Shown piece by piece: positions 40,203-50,919 of a stretch of 64,000 nucleotides of DNA; positions within the stretch are counted from its first letter, which is position 1; every line of letters starts with the position of its first letter. Source of the stretch: Tritrichomonas musculus. Its lineage: Eukaryota > Parabasalia > Tritrichomonadida > Tritrichomonadidae. The stretch is from contig JAPFFF010000001.1 of NCBI GenBank assembly GCA_039105265.1, positions 10,354,001-10,418,000 of the forward strand. The letters run 5' to 3'. The notes beneath the pieces were generated by a model that was not told where the DNA came from, made no database searches, and saw only the letters and a program-made list of their open reading frames with translations. The translations under genes were made by a program, and so were the position numbers.

Positions 40203-40640
40203 ACTTATCTTACTTCTATCTTTTTCCTTACCTCACAACTTATCTTACAACTTATCTTACAATTTATCTTACAACTTATCTTACAACTTATCTTATAACT
40301 TATCTTACAACTTATCTTATAACTTATCTTATAACTTATCTTATAACTTATCTTATAACTTATCTTATAACTTATCTTACAACTTATCTTACAACTTATC
40401 TTACAACTTATCTTATAACTTTCTATACTACTTATCTTACAACTTCCTATACTACTTATCTTACAACTTCCTATACTACTTATCTTTTACCTTATCCTAT
40501 TACTTACCTTACAACTTATCCTGCGACTTATTTTATAACTTAATATACTACTTATCTTTTACCTTATCCTATTACTTATCTCACAATTTATCCTACGACT
40601 TATTTTATAACTTATTCTACTCCTTATCTTACAACTTATT
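40203..40640. repeat. 12-bp microsatellite TTATCTTACAAC, partly G-free
   Basis: Repeats of TTATCTTACAAC and the variant TTATCTTATAAC, later CTTCCTATACTA. From 40203 to 40522 the plus strand contains no G at all. Because 12 is divisible by 3 the array keeps an open frame (Thr-Thr-Tyr-Leu repeats), which is a by-product and not a gene. Confidence 0.9.
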
Positions 40641-40676
40641 ATGCCTTAGTATTCTGTTAAAGCTCGATTTACAGGT

Positions 40677-40892
40677 TTATTGTTTATGTGCTTTTCGAGA
40701 TGCTTTATAAGGATATGCAGTGTAATATAATATATCATCTGGCCAATTGGTTTGCTTTGCAGCATATCTATCATTGACTCCATGGAATTTCATCATTATT
40801 AGAACGAGCATTAGATTTTTTGAATTTGATTGATTATGTTCAGCTACACTTTTTGCGACACCTCTATCGAAATATCTGATCAGGGAGTTCAT
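40677..40892 (-). pseudogene. Possible gene scrap inside the MULE-like element
   Basis: This 71-codon frame is less AT-rich than its surroundings and reads like ordinary protein (IRYFDRGVAKSVAEHNQSN, then KFHGVNDRYAAKQTNWPDD). It may be a captured host-gene fragment, as MULEs are known to carry, or a transposase remnant. No family recognised, and no initiator upstream. Confidence 0.3.
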
Positions 40893-41346
40893 TAAATATA
40901 TAATACTGCTACTTATCTTTCATTTTATTCTACAACTTTTCTGACAACTGTTCATTTCTACTATTTTTTCAATTTATCCCAAAACTTTCTATTTTTTCCC
41001 ACATAATTAACCCTTACGGTCGTAAGTTGGAGAGTTCCGTTGTCAAATCAGTAATTTTGCCGAACCCGCTCTATACAATAGCCGTATTTTATTTGGTCGT
41101 TTTTGAGAAGAAATATAATTAATTATTTACAAGTAATTTCTTATTACACATTTGATAATAGGTGGAGGAGACTTCAGTCTTAAAATAAAATTGGATAATT
41201 GATTTGAGCAGGCGAGGATGATTTGAGTAAATAATGGTATGCTGATGCTGATAAAATCAACTAATATAACTGCAAGGACAATCATATGCAAGTGAGAGTA
41301 GTTTCTGTAATAAATTGGTCTGGTTTATTAAAATATAAAGCATGAG

Positions 41347-41491
41347 TTACGGTATATAAAAAAAAAACGTTAAAATATTAAGCGTGAGTTTTTTTTTTAT
41401 CTTAACCAACATGGATTCAAAGCAAATATTCACAAAGTTTTAACATGACCATTTATTATTTGAAAAAGTTACCATTTTTTATATACCGTAA
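41347..41491. repeat. 145-bp hairpin element
   Basis: TTACGGTATATAAAAAA at the left end and its perfect complement at the right (41475-41491). A miniature TIR element or hairpin within the MULE-like element. Confidence 0.5.
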
Positions 41492-43364
41492 TTTCTATTC
41501 CATGCGCAGTAATTCCAAATTTCGAGAATGGCAGTGTTTAAAAATTGGTGATGTCAAGCTCAGATAGAAAGGGATTACGAAACAGCCGAATGGTTACTAC
41601 ATAATTAAACAAACATTCACAAAAATATTTGAAGTTTTGTAATTTATTTGATTAATCTCATAAAATTAAGTTTTGTAATTTACAATCTGTTTTTATATAT
41701 ATATTTGCTATTTTTAATTTTTTTACATAACCAGAAAACTCACATTTTTCATTTTGTCAGAATTTTTTTTTTAATTTTAATCATTTTTATAAATCATTCA
41801 AAAAGTTCTAATAAAATAAACCATTCAAAAATAGTTGGAAAAAAATTGAATGCTTTTTTTTTTTTTTGAACTTTTTGAGAGGGGGTGCTGATATTTTTTT
41901 AGAACTCGGGTTCACTAGGATTTGACCCTTAAATTTATCATATAATAACGTACAAAAAACATTGTGAAATAAAAAAAAATACGTTTTTTCTAGATTGCCC
42001 TCTCAAATATTTGTAAAAAATCATATAAAAATACTCGTTTTTTCTATCCCCTCCCACAAATATTCAATAAAAATACGTTTTTACAAAAAAACGTGTTTTT
42101 AGAAAAATAGATTTTCCTTTGTTAATAATTAATATAAATATAATATTCTTTAATAAATATTTTTTAATATATATTATAACAATAAAAATATTATTTAATA
42201 AATTATAAATCTTTAGTTTGATAATTTTTTTCATTAATTCTGCTCAATAATGGATATTCAAATAACGAACAATAATGCATTGTGAAATAAAAAAAACACG
42301 TTTTTTCTAGATTGCCCCTTCAAATATTTGTTAAACCTCATATAAAAATACTCGTTTTTTCTATCTCCTCCCTCAAATATTCAATACTTGGTTGTCAGAA
42401 AAATTATTTTAACATTTTCAACAATCATAAAGAATTTCATTGTATAAAACAAACAACAACTCAATATATTTCGACAGTCAACCAAATTGTTTGAACTAAA
42501 AGTGTTTTTTGAAAGATTATTTTTTTTGACAACCTAAATCATACTTCATATTTTTTTCTTTAATGGTAAAAAACTTTTTGTTTAATATAACTATTCAATA
42601 CATTACCTAAAATTTAAAAAAAAAAAATTTCCGAAATTAATTATTATAATAATTCCCAATGAATTGATTGTATTTTATAAATTTTAGCAAAGTATGCATA
42701 TTGTTTTTCTGTTTTTATCTTTAATTTAGAGTTAAACTATGCCAAATCAATAAAATGGCCAATTTAGATAAAATGATCATCACCTAAAAATTTATGAGAT
42801 GAAATTAAATCAAAAATTCTATACAATATCTAAATAAATATATATTTCATTAGGATCTATCAGAAGACTTTGAATGTTTTTTTTACAACATATAATATGT
42901 TAATATGAAGAAAATATTTTCACTGTAGAACAAAATTAATTAAAAAAAATATAAATTTAGGATTTGCTAATTTTATATTAATTATAATAATTCTTTTATG
43001 AGGTATAATGTAAAAGATATAACTATTTTTTTTCACCTGTTAAAAAATGTAAACGGTATTGGAGGGGGTTTTTATTGAATTAAATATAAAAATATAAAAT
43101 CTTCTGAATTACTTCAAAAAATAATTTAAACTATACCCTTAAAGCAGTTTTTTTCTAACAGTGTTTATTCGTTTATATATGTTTATCGTTTTTTATTTAC
43201 CTAAACTTCATATTTTTATTATTAAACTATTTATTAAATTATTTAAAATATTTTCATATTTTTTATTAGTATTCTAATAATAATGTCCAAGATTTTATTT
43301 TTAAACCTATCTAACATACTATTATTCTATTTTTACTATATTTTTTATATGAAAATCAAAAATA

Positions 43365-45208
43365 CCCGTAGTAATATCGACGTTGCAGATTTGCGCCATT
43401 TTTATTTTGTAATATAAAATATAAATTCTCAATTTTTTTATTCATTGAATATTTCACAGAAATGACAATAGAAGAAAAATAAAAAGAGGCGCTCAAACTT
43501 TTTGAATATCATACATAGAATTCATATCACCATTGTTCGGACAATTGGTGTCGGTTTCAAATTAAAAAAACTCAAAAGCAAGCACTACAACAGTCGCATC
43601 TCAAGCAATATTTCAAATTTATCTCAACTACAGTTTACCCTTGTCGCAGCACATATTTCAATATCCATTAAACTCGCCTAAACTCAATCTTTGGAACATC
43701 TTGTTCCTACATCATTCATCCAGAACGATTGTTCCTACATCAATCGCTATTTCATTACATCATTACTTATTATCTTAGCCATGTCACAACTCAATCTCAC
43801 CTAAGTTTCTACCAGATATCTATATCTTAATCACACCAACCTCAGCCACTATTTAATCAGAACAAAAGCTCCCAATTCAATCACCTGTTCATTTCACTTG
43901 CATCTATCATCTCAGTATCAACTCCATAACATTTATATTTTTCATATCAGTTCCTACTCTCAGTCGTCATAATAAAAAATCAACTAAATTAATATTATTC
44001 TGATCATATTCATGCGTTTTTGACCAAAAAGCTTTTTTTAATATTATTTTATGTTTTTGAATAGAAATTTGTGAGAATAAATGCTCAATTTATTGAAAAA
44101 GTTTAAAATTTTAAAGCTTATTTGGTCTAATAAGTAAAATCATATTTCTGAGGATGGTGCAATGAAATAATTCTATTTTCCTGTGTTTAGTTTTAATTAA
44201 ATATAATATTCTCTCAAATAATAATTAAAATTTTACAAAAAAGCATCATTCTATAAAATTTTTGGAGATTTGAAAAAAATGAAAAAATCAAATTAATTAA
44301 TAAGCTTGAGAATTAAAAAATGGATACATATTGATAATAATAGCATAAGAATTTTTAAATAATTTTTCTTTTTTTATAATTTGGGAATATTATGCTTATC
44401 AAATCAAATATTAGTGGAATTACTTAATGTTTTATACAATTATACATGATATTAAGTGATATTTATAATTTATAATAAAGTAAAATTCCCACATTGGAAG
44501 ATAGAAATTATAATCAAATAGTTTTTCTAAAAAATGGATTCGAAAGCATTGCAAAAAAATCTTAAGTAGGTATAATAAAGAAATTAATATTTACTTTTGT
44601 CTAATTCAAAAAAATTCTTGTGAATTTTAATTCAATAATGTCAATTTCTTTAAATAGACTCCAAGCTTATATAACAAATAATATATATGCTAACTAAGAA
44701 TAAAATGATAAAATAAACATTCTAAAATTTAAAGAAGTTTTTTTTTATTATATTTGTGATCATGCCATCAGAAAAAAAAATTGAGATATACCAAATCTGA
44801 CTAGTTCATTATATAAATCACCCAATAATAAATATAATGATATGCCAATAAACAAAATTGGAATATTTTCAAAAAAGATATTAGCGATTGAAAATTGGTG
44901 ATATTTAAAAGTATCTGAATTGAATTAATCTGTTATCATTTTGCTATAGAGCATATGCTAACTAAGAAAAAAGTCATTAGCCAAAATCAGTTATATCTAT
45001 CACATATGGAGAAAAATGAAATTCTTTGATTTCGAGTAAATTATAAACGGACAAAAAATATAACCATTTTTACGAAATAATCAAAATTGAATGCTTTTTA
45101 TATAAATAAACTAATATCATTCAAAAAATAATTTTTTTTCTTTTTAAAATTTCTGAGAATTTCAATTATAAAAAAGGCGCAAATCTGCAACGTCGATATT
45201 ACTACGGG
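43365..45208. mobile_element. TA-flanked element with perfect 35-bp TIRs
   Basis: The termini start CCCGTAGTAATATCGACGTT and continue to GATTTGCGCC, perfect in both orientations, and are flanked by TA at 43363-43364 and 45209-45210. The 1.84-kb interior has no ORF. Its left third (about 43540-43980) is strongly C-rich and G-poor on the plus strand. A TA target suits Tc1/mariner-type elements; without a transposase it is non-autonomous. Confidence 0.85.
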
Positions 45209-45509
45209 TACAATTTTTGATCAACTGAAAAAACCTCATCAAAGTTTAATACATATCTAATATTGTTTTATCATATTATTAACATATTTAAAAATAGCAT
45301 GAAAGTGCTTAATTCAAATCTCATTAAATGCATAATGAGAAAAAAATGTTTTTTTAAGAAAAAATCAATGTAAAGATGAACGAGTCGACAAAAGTTTTTA
45401 GTTTTTTTATATGTTCTTCATTTTTTTATTTATTAGAAAATAAAATAAAAAAAGGCCATGTTTTTCGAGTGGATTTGGAGATCTTATATGATGTTATCAA
45501 TTTTTTGTA

Positions 45510-46190
45510 TAGTTCATATCATTGATGATATGAATTTTATAATTGACCAATAAAGATGAAAATTTTTTTACCAAAAAGGTTAATTTATTTTTTTTATTAT
45601 ATTTCTTCCAAAGACACAAATAAACTCAACAAAATAACTAAATAAGAGTAGTTTACAAAACAATTCTTAGATATATCCCAGCGCAACGTGGAAAAGTAAA
45701 CCATGCAAAGATAATTATTTTAGAATGTCTTTTCCTAAAGCTCAAACAAATTCAAAAAACTCACTAAATAAGAATGTTTTACAAAATAATTCTTTTATTA
45801 ATTCCAGTATGTTTTATTTTCCTTATAAACAAATGAATTATCGATAGTTTTTTCATCTGCCAACTATGTGCTGGAATTTGTACGATAGTTATTTTGTAAA
45901 TCGCTTTTATTTAGTAAATTTGGCGAATTTGCTTGAGTTTTAGGAAAAAATATTAAAAATGAATAATCTTTGCTTGGTTTGCTTATCCATGATGTATAAT
46001 CAACAATAAAAATGGAAAAAGTGATTTGAACGAATTGGGAATAGAATTTTTAATATCAATATGAAGAAAATTAGAAAACAATTTCCTGTATAAACTCATA
46101 ATTTTCAAAATTTTGAAATTCGCCTTTTAGGTAAAAAAAAATTCGCCTTTTAGGTTAAAAAAATTCATATCACTTGTGATATGAATATAA
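45510..46190. mobile_element. Foldback-type element with palindromic ends (approximate limits)
   Basis: Near each end lies a palindrome: TTCATATCATTGATGATATG on the left and TTCATATCACTTGTGATATG on the right. Inside, two arms face each other: CTAAATAAGAG/TTTACAAAA and GGAAAAGTAAACCATGCAAA against ATTTTGTAAATCGC and TTTGCTTGGTTTGC. There is also a direct duplication of ATTCGCCTTTTAGGT near 46125-46160. No ORF and no target duplication resolved. Confidence 0.5.
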
Positions 46191-46494
46191 AAAATGATAA
46201 ATTTGAGTTCTTCCTCATGAAATATAAATTACTTATATAATTATATTTAAAAATAATATAATTAAAAAAATAAAAAAAAATTGTTTTTTGAATTAAGATA
46301 ACCAGATTAGGATTCAATTTTTTTTAAAAAAAATAATTTATTTTTATCTTAAATTCCTCTCGAGAAATATGTCTTTTTTATATTATATTTATCATTAATA
46401 CTGTCATTTAAAAATTATATTATGAAAGAAAAATGATCTGTCGAGTGGATAGAAGTTTCCATACCTTTGAATACTTTCATATCTTGCCCTTCGG

Positions 46495-46869
46495 AGGTTT
46501 TAAAAATTACGTTCTCTTCAAACTTTTTCAATGAAATAGACCAAGAAAAAAAATCAATTACGTTTTACGATTACGTCTACGTGAAAATAATTGGAATACG
46601 ACTTTTTTAGATAAAGTTAATAAAAAGTCGTATTTGAAAAATAAAAATATTTATCTTTAAATATAAATATTTTATCCTTTCAAATTTGAGAGCTCTAGCT
46701 TAGAGGATAAATAAAAATTGAGGCCAAAGTATTGAGTTCGAAACTAAACCTTTTTGCTTTTTTTTATTTTTATATAAATTATGTAATTACGTTTCATTTC
46801 GGCAATTTTTACATTTTAATACGTCTTTTCATTGAATTTTACAAAAATCCAATTACGTCCGAAGGGTAA
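46495..46869. mobile_element. 375-bp miniature element with MULE-size target duplication
   Basis: The ends GCCCTTCGGA and TCCGAAGGGTAA are inverted copies, with ATTACGT also matching inside. The flanking direct repeat TTCATATCT (46486-46494 and 46870-46878) is a 9-bp target duplication. It contains a tRNA-like segment (46690-46760). Confidence 0.65.
46690..46760 (+). other. tRNA-like segment with A-box and B-box matches
   Basis: TAGCTTAGAGG (46696-46706) resembles a pol III A box and GAGTTCGAAACT (46734-46745) a B box, followed by T runs that could end pol III transcription. The spacing is about 5 bases shorter than in a normal tRNA and the acceptor stem does not pair. It is not a functional tRNA, but might be a tRNA-derived promoter, as in SINEs, or chance. 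Confidence 0.25.
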
Positions 46870-46879
46870 TTCATATCTT

Positions 46880-49140
46880 TATCTTTTTTTTTCTAACTTT
46901 TTCTCAAAATATATAATACTTATTCCTTTATAATCGTTATAATTCAATAATACAATTTATAATGCATTAACCCAAATAAATTCAAACAACTAATTCCTTC
47001 AAAATAAATTCAAACAAAGCTGAAAAAGACCAACTTAATATCATAGGTTGGCCACTTTTTTTTTGACTTTAAAAAAGTTATTTTTTCCCTCGAATTTTAA
47101 GAATTATTCAGCAATTTCATAATATATATTTATATAACACATATACGATAGGAAGCTGTTGTTGAATTAAGTTTTGAACTAATATTCATCAACTTTTTTT
47201 CTATTACATGATATGCAATATCACAAGTTCAAATAAATTAAAATACATATTACTATAATTTTATGATATTATCTATGTCATACATCATGAATGATCTGGA
47301 AACAATATAAAATAAATAATAGATTTCTCTAAAAAGTTAAAAAAAATGGTATTTTTAATTTTCAGAATTATATAAAAAAATTGAATGTTTTCTTTTTTGA
47401 TATTTAGTTTCTTCATCGCCAAGGCTTTTTATTGATATAGTTAGTTATAACATAACTTCAAAGATAAACGTTAGTTGGGAAAACATATTCAAAAAGTTGA
47501 ATTAGTTAACGGAATGATTCAATTTTGGTAAAGAAAAAATCATTTATTTCTTTTTATATTTTGTCTTTGATTATAATCAACAAGATATAACTTAAACAAA
47601 ATTAAATTAAATAATTAGTTTAAAATTAAAATAGATATTTTTATTCTTAATAAATGAATGATTTTTTTAAATTTTTTTTATTTTGAGAAAATTATTTCAA
47701 ATATTTTTGAAAGATTTTTTCAATATTATTTGAATAGTTTACAAAAAATATATTTAAATTTAAATTATTCATAAAAACTTTATCTTTAATATTTATGAAC
47801 TATAATTAATATATTATATTATTATTATATGTAATCTATCTAATGGTGCAAAAGTTATAAAAATTCATTGGTGGCCCACCTATTTAATATCTTATTTTTT
47901 ATCAAATAATTTCATAATAAAAGAAATATATTTATTTCTAATATTTAATAATAATATAAATATGCACATGTATTGAAAAATATAAAAAATAAAAATTATT
48001 TAGTAAGATAATTTTGTTGTAAAAATTGAGCGAAATTCAGATATGGGCTTCACCCTTAAGGATGCAGTCTATTTGCTGTTTTTTAATCACCAAATGCTTC
48101 TAACACAATATAAATAGAAATATAATTATGAATATATTCATATCATCTAAATAACAATTTATAACAAATACATTAATTATCCGCATGAGATATAAATGTT
48201 TTTCTTATACTAATTTAAATTTGAATGATAAATTGAAAAAAATTCAATATTTTTTTGAATGAAAAATAATAAACGTATCCTCAAAAAAAAAATTTTGTGA
48301 TATTTAATTAATTAAAAAAGTAAATAAATCGTTTAACTGCACCTATTTTTTAAAATAATAGAAGATTTTGTGTATTTTTTTTACAAAACATAATATGTAA
48401 TATTTATGGCATTACTAGTTTTTTTCAACCTAATATACGTATAGTTCAATTTTTTCAAAAGCATGATTGCATTTTATTAAAAAATTAATACTTTATTATC
48501 AATGCCACCATAATTGGGCAGTCTTAATTTGATAGATTTTTTTGAGTCAAATATTTAACTATTTAAAAATTATATCATAAAAAACTCAACATTAGTTTTT
48601 TCTCTTTGATTTACTTTACTTTTTGGTACGCATTATGAATTAATTTATCAAAAAATGAATGTTGTATTTATCGTTCAAATTGCTCGATTTAATATAGAAA
48701 AAGCGCATTTTTTTCAAAATGAAATAGACCTCTCATTTTTAAAGAATGAAACATAAAATTTTGATAAAATGTTATTTGTCTCAATAAGAATAAATTAATG
48801 TTGAGATATCTTAATTTAAGATTACTAGGGCGAAATTCAAATTTTGAAATTTAATTTGCTTAAAATCTACTTAAAAATTATTCATACAAAAAATCACACT
48901 TCTTATTTGCATTTTTTGAAATGTATAGTTTCATTTATAAATAAAAAAAAATAGATAAATCAAGCAAAGCAAAAATAAAAAATTGAATGAGGGAGTATAG
49001 TTTATTTCAATGTAAATACGTTATTTTTCAATGTATGTACGTTAATTTTTGCAATAAAATACGTTAATTTTCAAGCTTAGAGAAAAGAACAACAAACCAC
49101 CTGATGATTATCAATCCCAATCATGATTTTCTTTAAGTAT
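46880..49140. other. AT-rich DNA with one dispersed repeat
   Basis: There is no gene. It holds the second, inverted copy of the repeat seen at 24275-24365 (about 47430-47525). The rest is homopolymer-rich AT DNA without recognisable termini. Confidence 0.5.
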
Positions 49141-49330
49141 AAGAGCATAATTACTTGAATAAGTCTAGGTTTGTAAAAAAAAAATCAAAAACTATCTTCA
49201 AATTCATATCTTTTTAATGCTGAGAAGAAGATGTTGCATTTAATTGTAAATATATGAGCATAATTACTTGAATAAACCTAGGTTTGCAAAAAAAAAAAAA
49301 TTATAATAATAATTATCTTCAAATTTATAA
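49141..49330. repeat. Two direct copies of about 80 bp, period about 113
   Basis: GAGCATAATTACTTGAATAA followed by CCTAGGTTTG (or TCTAGGTTTG), an A run and TATCTTCAAATT occurs at about 49143 and 49256. The virus-like element is inserted directly after the second copy. Confidence 0.7.
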
Positions 49331-49716
49331 AGAGAGTAGTAGGTGGGGCCGCTGCCGGTTAGATACGAAATTCGTCGAAAATGGCCCTTAAATGGGTAGT
49401 TACGGGCACTCCAAAGCGTTTTCGAAGTTCACGAAAAATGGCTCAAATGAGCCTTAAATGGGCAGTTACGGGCATGCCAACGGCTCCTCAAGTAACTGAG
49501 AAACGGGCTTGACAATGCGTTTTCGAAGCTCATCAAAATGGCTCAAACGGGCCTTAAAACAGCGTTTACGGGGTTCCTGTCGTGCGGGTTGGTATCGATA
49601 TCTCAGCACCGAAACACGTACTCGAACATCAGTAAACGGGGTGACATTGACGAATAGTTATCAAATGGGTTGTTACTGAACCAACTTTTTAGTTTGAATC
49701 CAAATGAAGAGAATGA
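49331..49716 (+). repeat. Left terminal inverted repeat (386 bp)
   Basis: It begins AGAGAGTAGTAGGTGGGGCC and matches the right TIR along its whole length as read by eye. Three imperfect internal repeats of about 75 bases contain AAAATGGC, CTTAAATGGG-type and GTTACGGGC segments. It ends just after the start codon of the left ORF, so it carries the promoter region for the inward genes. Confidence 0.93.
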
Positions 49717-49946
49717 TTGATCCATCGGTCGCGATTGATGACTATAGAGTCGTCAGTTACGATGATCTGAGACGATTAGCACGCAAGCTAGGTCTCACTA
49801 ACGATGACATCCGTGAAGAATACAACACAGTGAAGCATAAGCAAGGGATCACGACTAAGGTCACCAAGAAGATATTCAACCAATACGAGAACCGTTTCTC
49901 AGATGCTTTAGTTGAGCTCATAGTCGATAGAGCACTTGAACTATAG
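49704..49946 (+). CDS. Left short ORF of the virus-like element
   Basis: A charged, helical product of about 80 residues (SYDDLRRLARKLGLTNDDIR) that starts within the TIR with MKRM. The pattern DLRRLARKLGL could be a small DNA-binding helix pair. No family recognised. It may be part of the neighbouring polymerase region's transcription unit. Confidence 0.5.
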   Translation: MKRMIDPSVAIDDYRVVSYDDLRRLARKLGLTNDDIREEYNTVKHKQGITTKVTKKIFNQYENRFSDALVELIVDRALEL

Positions 49947-50828
49947 GTGTTTTAAAAAGTATTTAGACTGACATATTTAGAGATGTATTTGAATCATCAT
50001 TTTTAACTATGATAATGATCATAAAGTAGTGTTACTTAAAATATTAATGCTTTTATGTTAATTCAAATCTATGATGAGTAAGCATTTCATTTTCAATGTT
50101 TTAATAAATTTCATGATTTTTCGGTTATTTCGGTTTCAAAATAAATCCCACAACTGAATAATCAATATGTAAATATATAACAAATAACAATAGGAGGAGA
50201 AGAATTATTCAACACATTTTTATTAAAATATATTTAACAGAGGAAATTATATTAATGATTTATTTAGACTGATTGCATTTTTTTAAAAAAAATATACTAA
50301 ATTAAATTTCGACAGTTCATGAAAATGCAATTTTCTATGAGTTATTAGAACTGAAATTCTTTTTCTTCAATAAATTTGCATGGTTGTACAACTGTTGATT
50401 CAATATATAAATAAATATTAGAAATATAGTTACTCCATGAAGGAATATTTAATGCAAATATAAAATTATTTTTAATATTTAGTATATATTGGACTGTAAG
50501 TTATTTTTCTTTGTCAGTTAAAAATATATCATTGATTTTCTGATATAACTAGATTGTTTGTTTTATCATGAAAAGAATATATCAATTCATTTGAATAATG
50601 AAATTTCTTTCTACATAAAAATTGCATATTTCATTAACAACCATAATCTAATACGTTTACAATTTTAATTCTAAACGTCTTTTTTGATGAATTCTCTTGA
50701 ATATTTCAATGCAAGTAAATCATTTGATAATAAATATGGATGATATATGATGTTAACTATTTATATTCAAAATATTTAAATTAAATCTCAATCCTAAGTA
50801 GGCTAGTCTAAATACTTTTTAAAACACC
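49946..50828. mobile_element. AT-rich miniature element nested in the virus-like element
   Basis: The 883-bp element has perfect 24-base TIRs (starting GGTGTTTTAAAAAGTATTTA) and TATA on both flanks. Its base composition matches the host spacer DNA and contrasts sharply with the GC-richer element around it. No ORF. It inserted after the virus-like element arrived, so it was mobile recently. Confidence 0.88.
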
Positions 50829-50919
50829 TATAGGTTACGACAACGATGATACCAACTTCAAGTCCTTCTACAACTTCGCTAATGGATATCAAGCTGGGAA
50901 GGTCTTCAATGACGAATTC

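Larger units (their letters stand above)
38205..41928. mobile_element. 3.7-kb non-autonomous MULE-like element inside the outer element
   Basis: A 9-bp duplication TTAAATTTA flanks it (38196-38204, 41929-41937). The termini form an imperfect inverted repeat of roughly 60 bases, with a perfect core AAATATCAGCACCCCCTCTC and AAAAAGTT at both ends. The interior holds a 122-bp tandem array, a G-free 12-mer repeat, a possible gene scrap (40677-40892) and a small hairpin element (41347-41491), but no transposase. The 9-bp target points to the MULE group. Confidence 0.8.
37950..42395. repeat. Direct repeats of about 250-300 bp on both sides of the inner element
   Basis: Three copies of a unit holding ACGTTTTTTCTAGA, CATATAAAAATACTCG and TTTTTTCTATC lie at about 37950-38195, 41975-42240 and 42280-42395 (the last truncated). 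The second and third are in tandem (period about 313). The 3.7-kb element sits between copies one and two. They belong to the outer element. Confidence 0.7.
37789..43072. mobile_element. Outer TIR element of a nested stack
   Basis: The 14-base termini AAAACCCCCTCCAA (37789) and TTGGAGGGGGTTTT (43072) are perfect inverted copies. They are flanked by the 8-bp duplication TATTGAAT (37781-37788, 43073-43080). Removing the inner 3.7-kb element leaves about 1.55 kb, mostly copies of a repeat containing ACTCGTTTTTTCTATC. No ORF. The superfamily is undetermined; an 8-bp target suits hAT or Merlin. Confidence 0.7.

Noticed and set aside
40148-40543. 131-codon ORF of Thr-Thr-Tyr-Leu repeats
   Set aside because: It is the translation of a 12-bp microsatellite whose period is divisible by 3; no initiator and no independent coding signal.
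41648-41869. 73-codon ORF near the right end of the MULE-like element
   Set aside because: Hydrophobic, A/T-driven sequence overlapping the terminal repeat; no coding evidence.
37950-42240. Direct repeats flanking a 3.7-kb interior, resembling an LTR element
   Set aside because: The repeats predate the insertion: a third tandem copy lies outside, and the interior has its own TIRs and a 9-bp duplication. No reverse transcriptase, gag or primer-binding site is seen.
46690-46760. Functional tRNA gene
   Set aside because: A-box and B-box words are present but the spacing is short and the acceptor and anticodon stems do not pair; reported only as tRNA-like.
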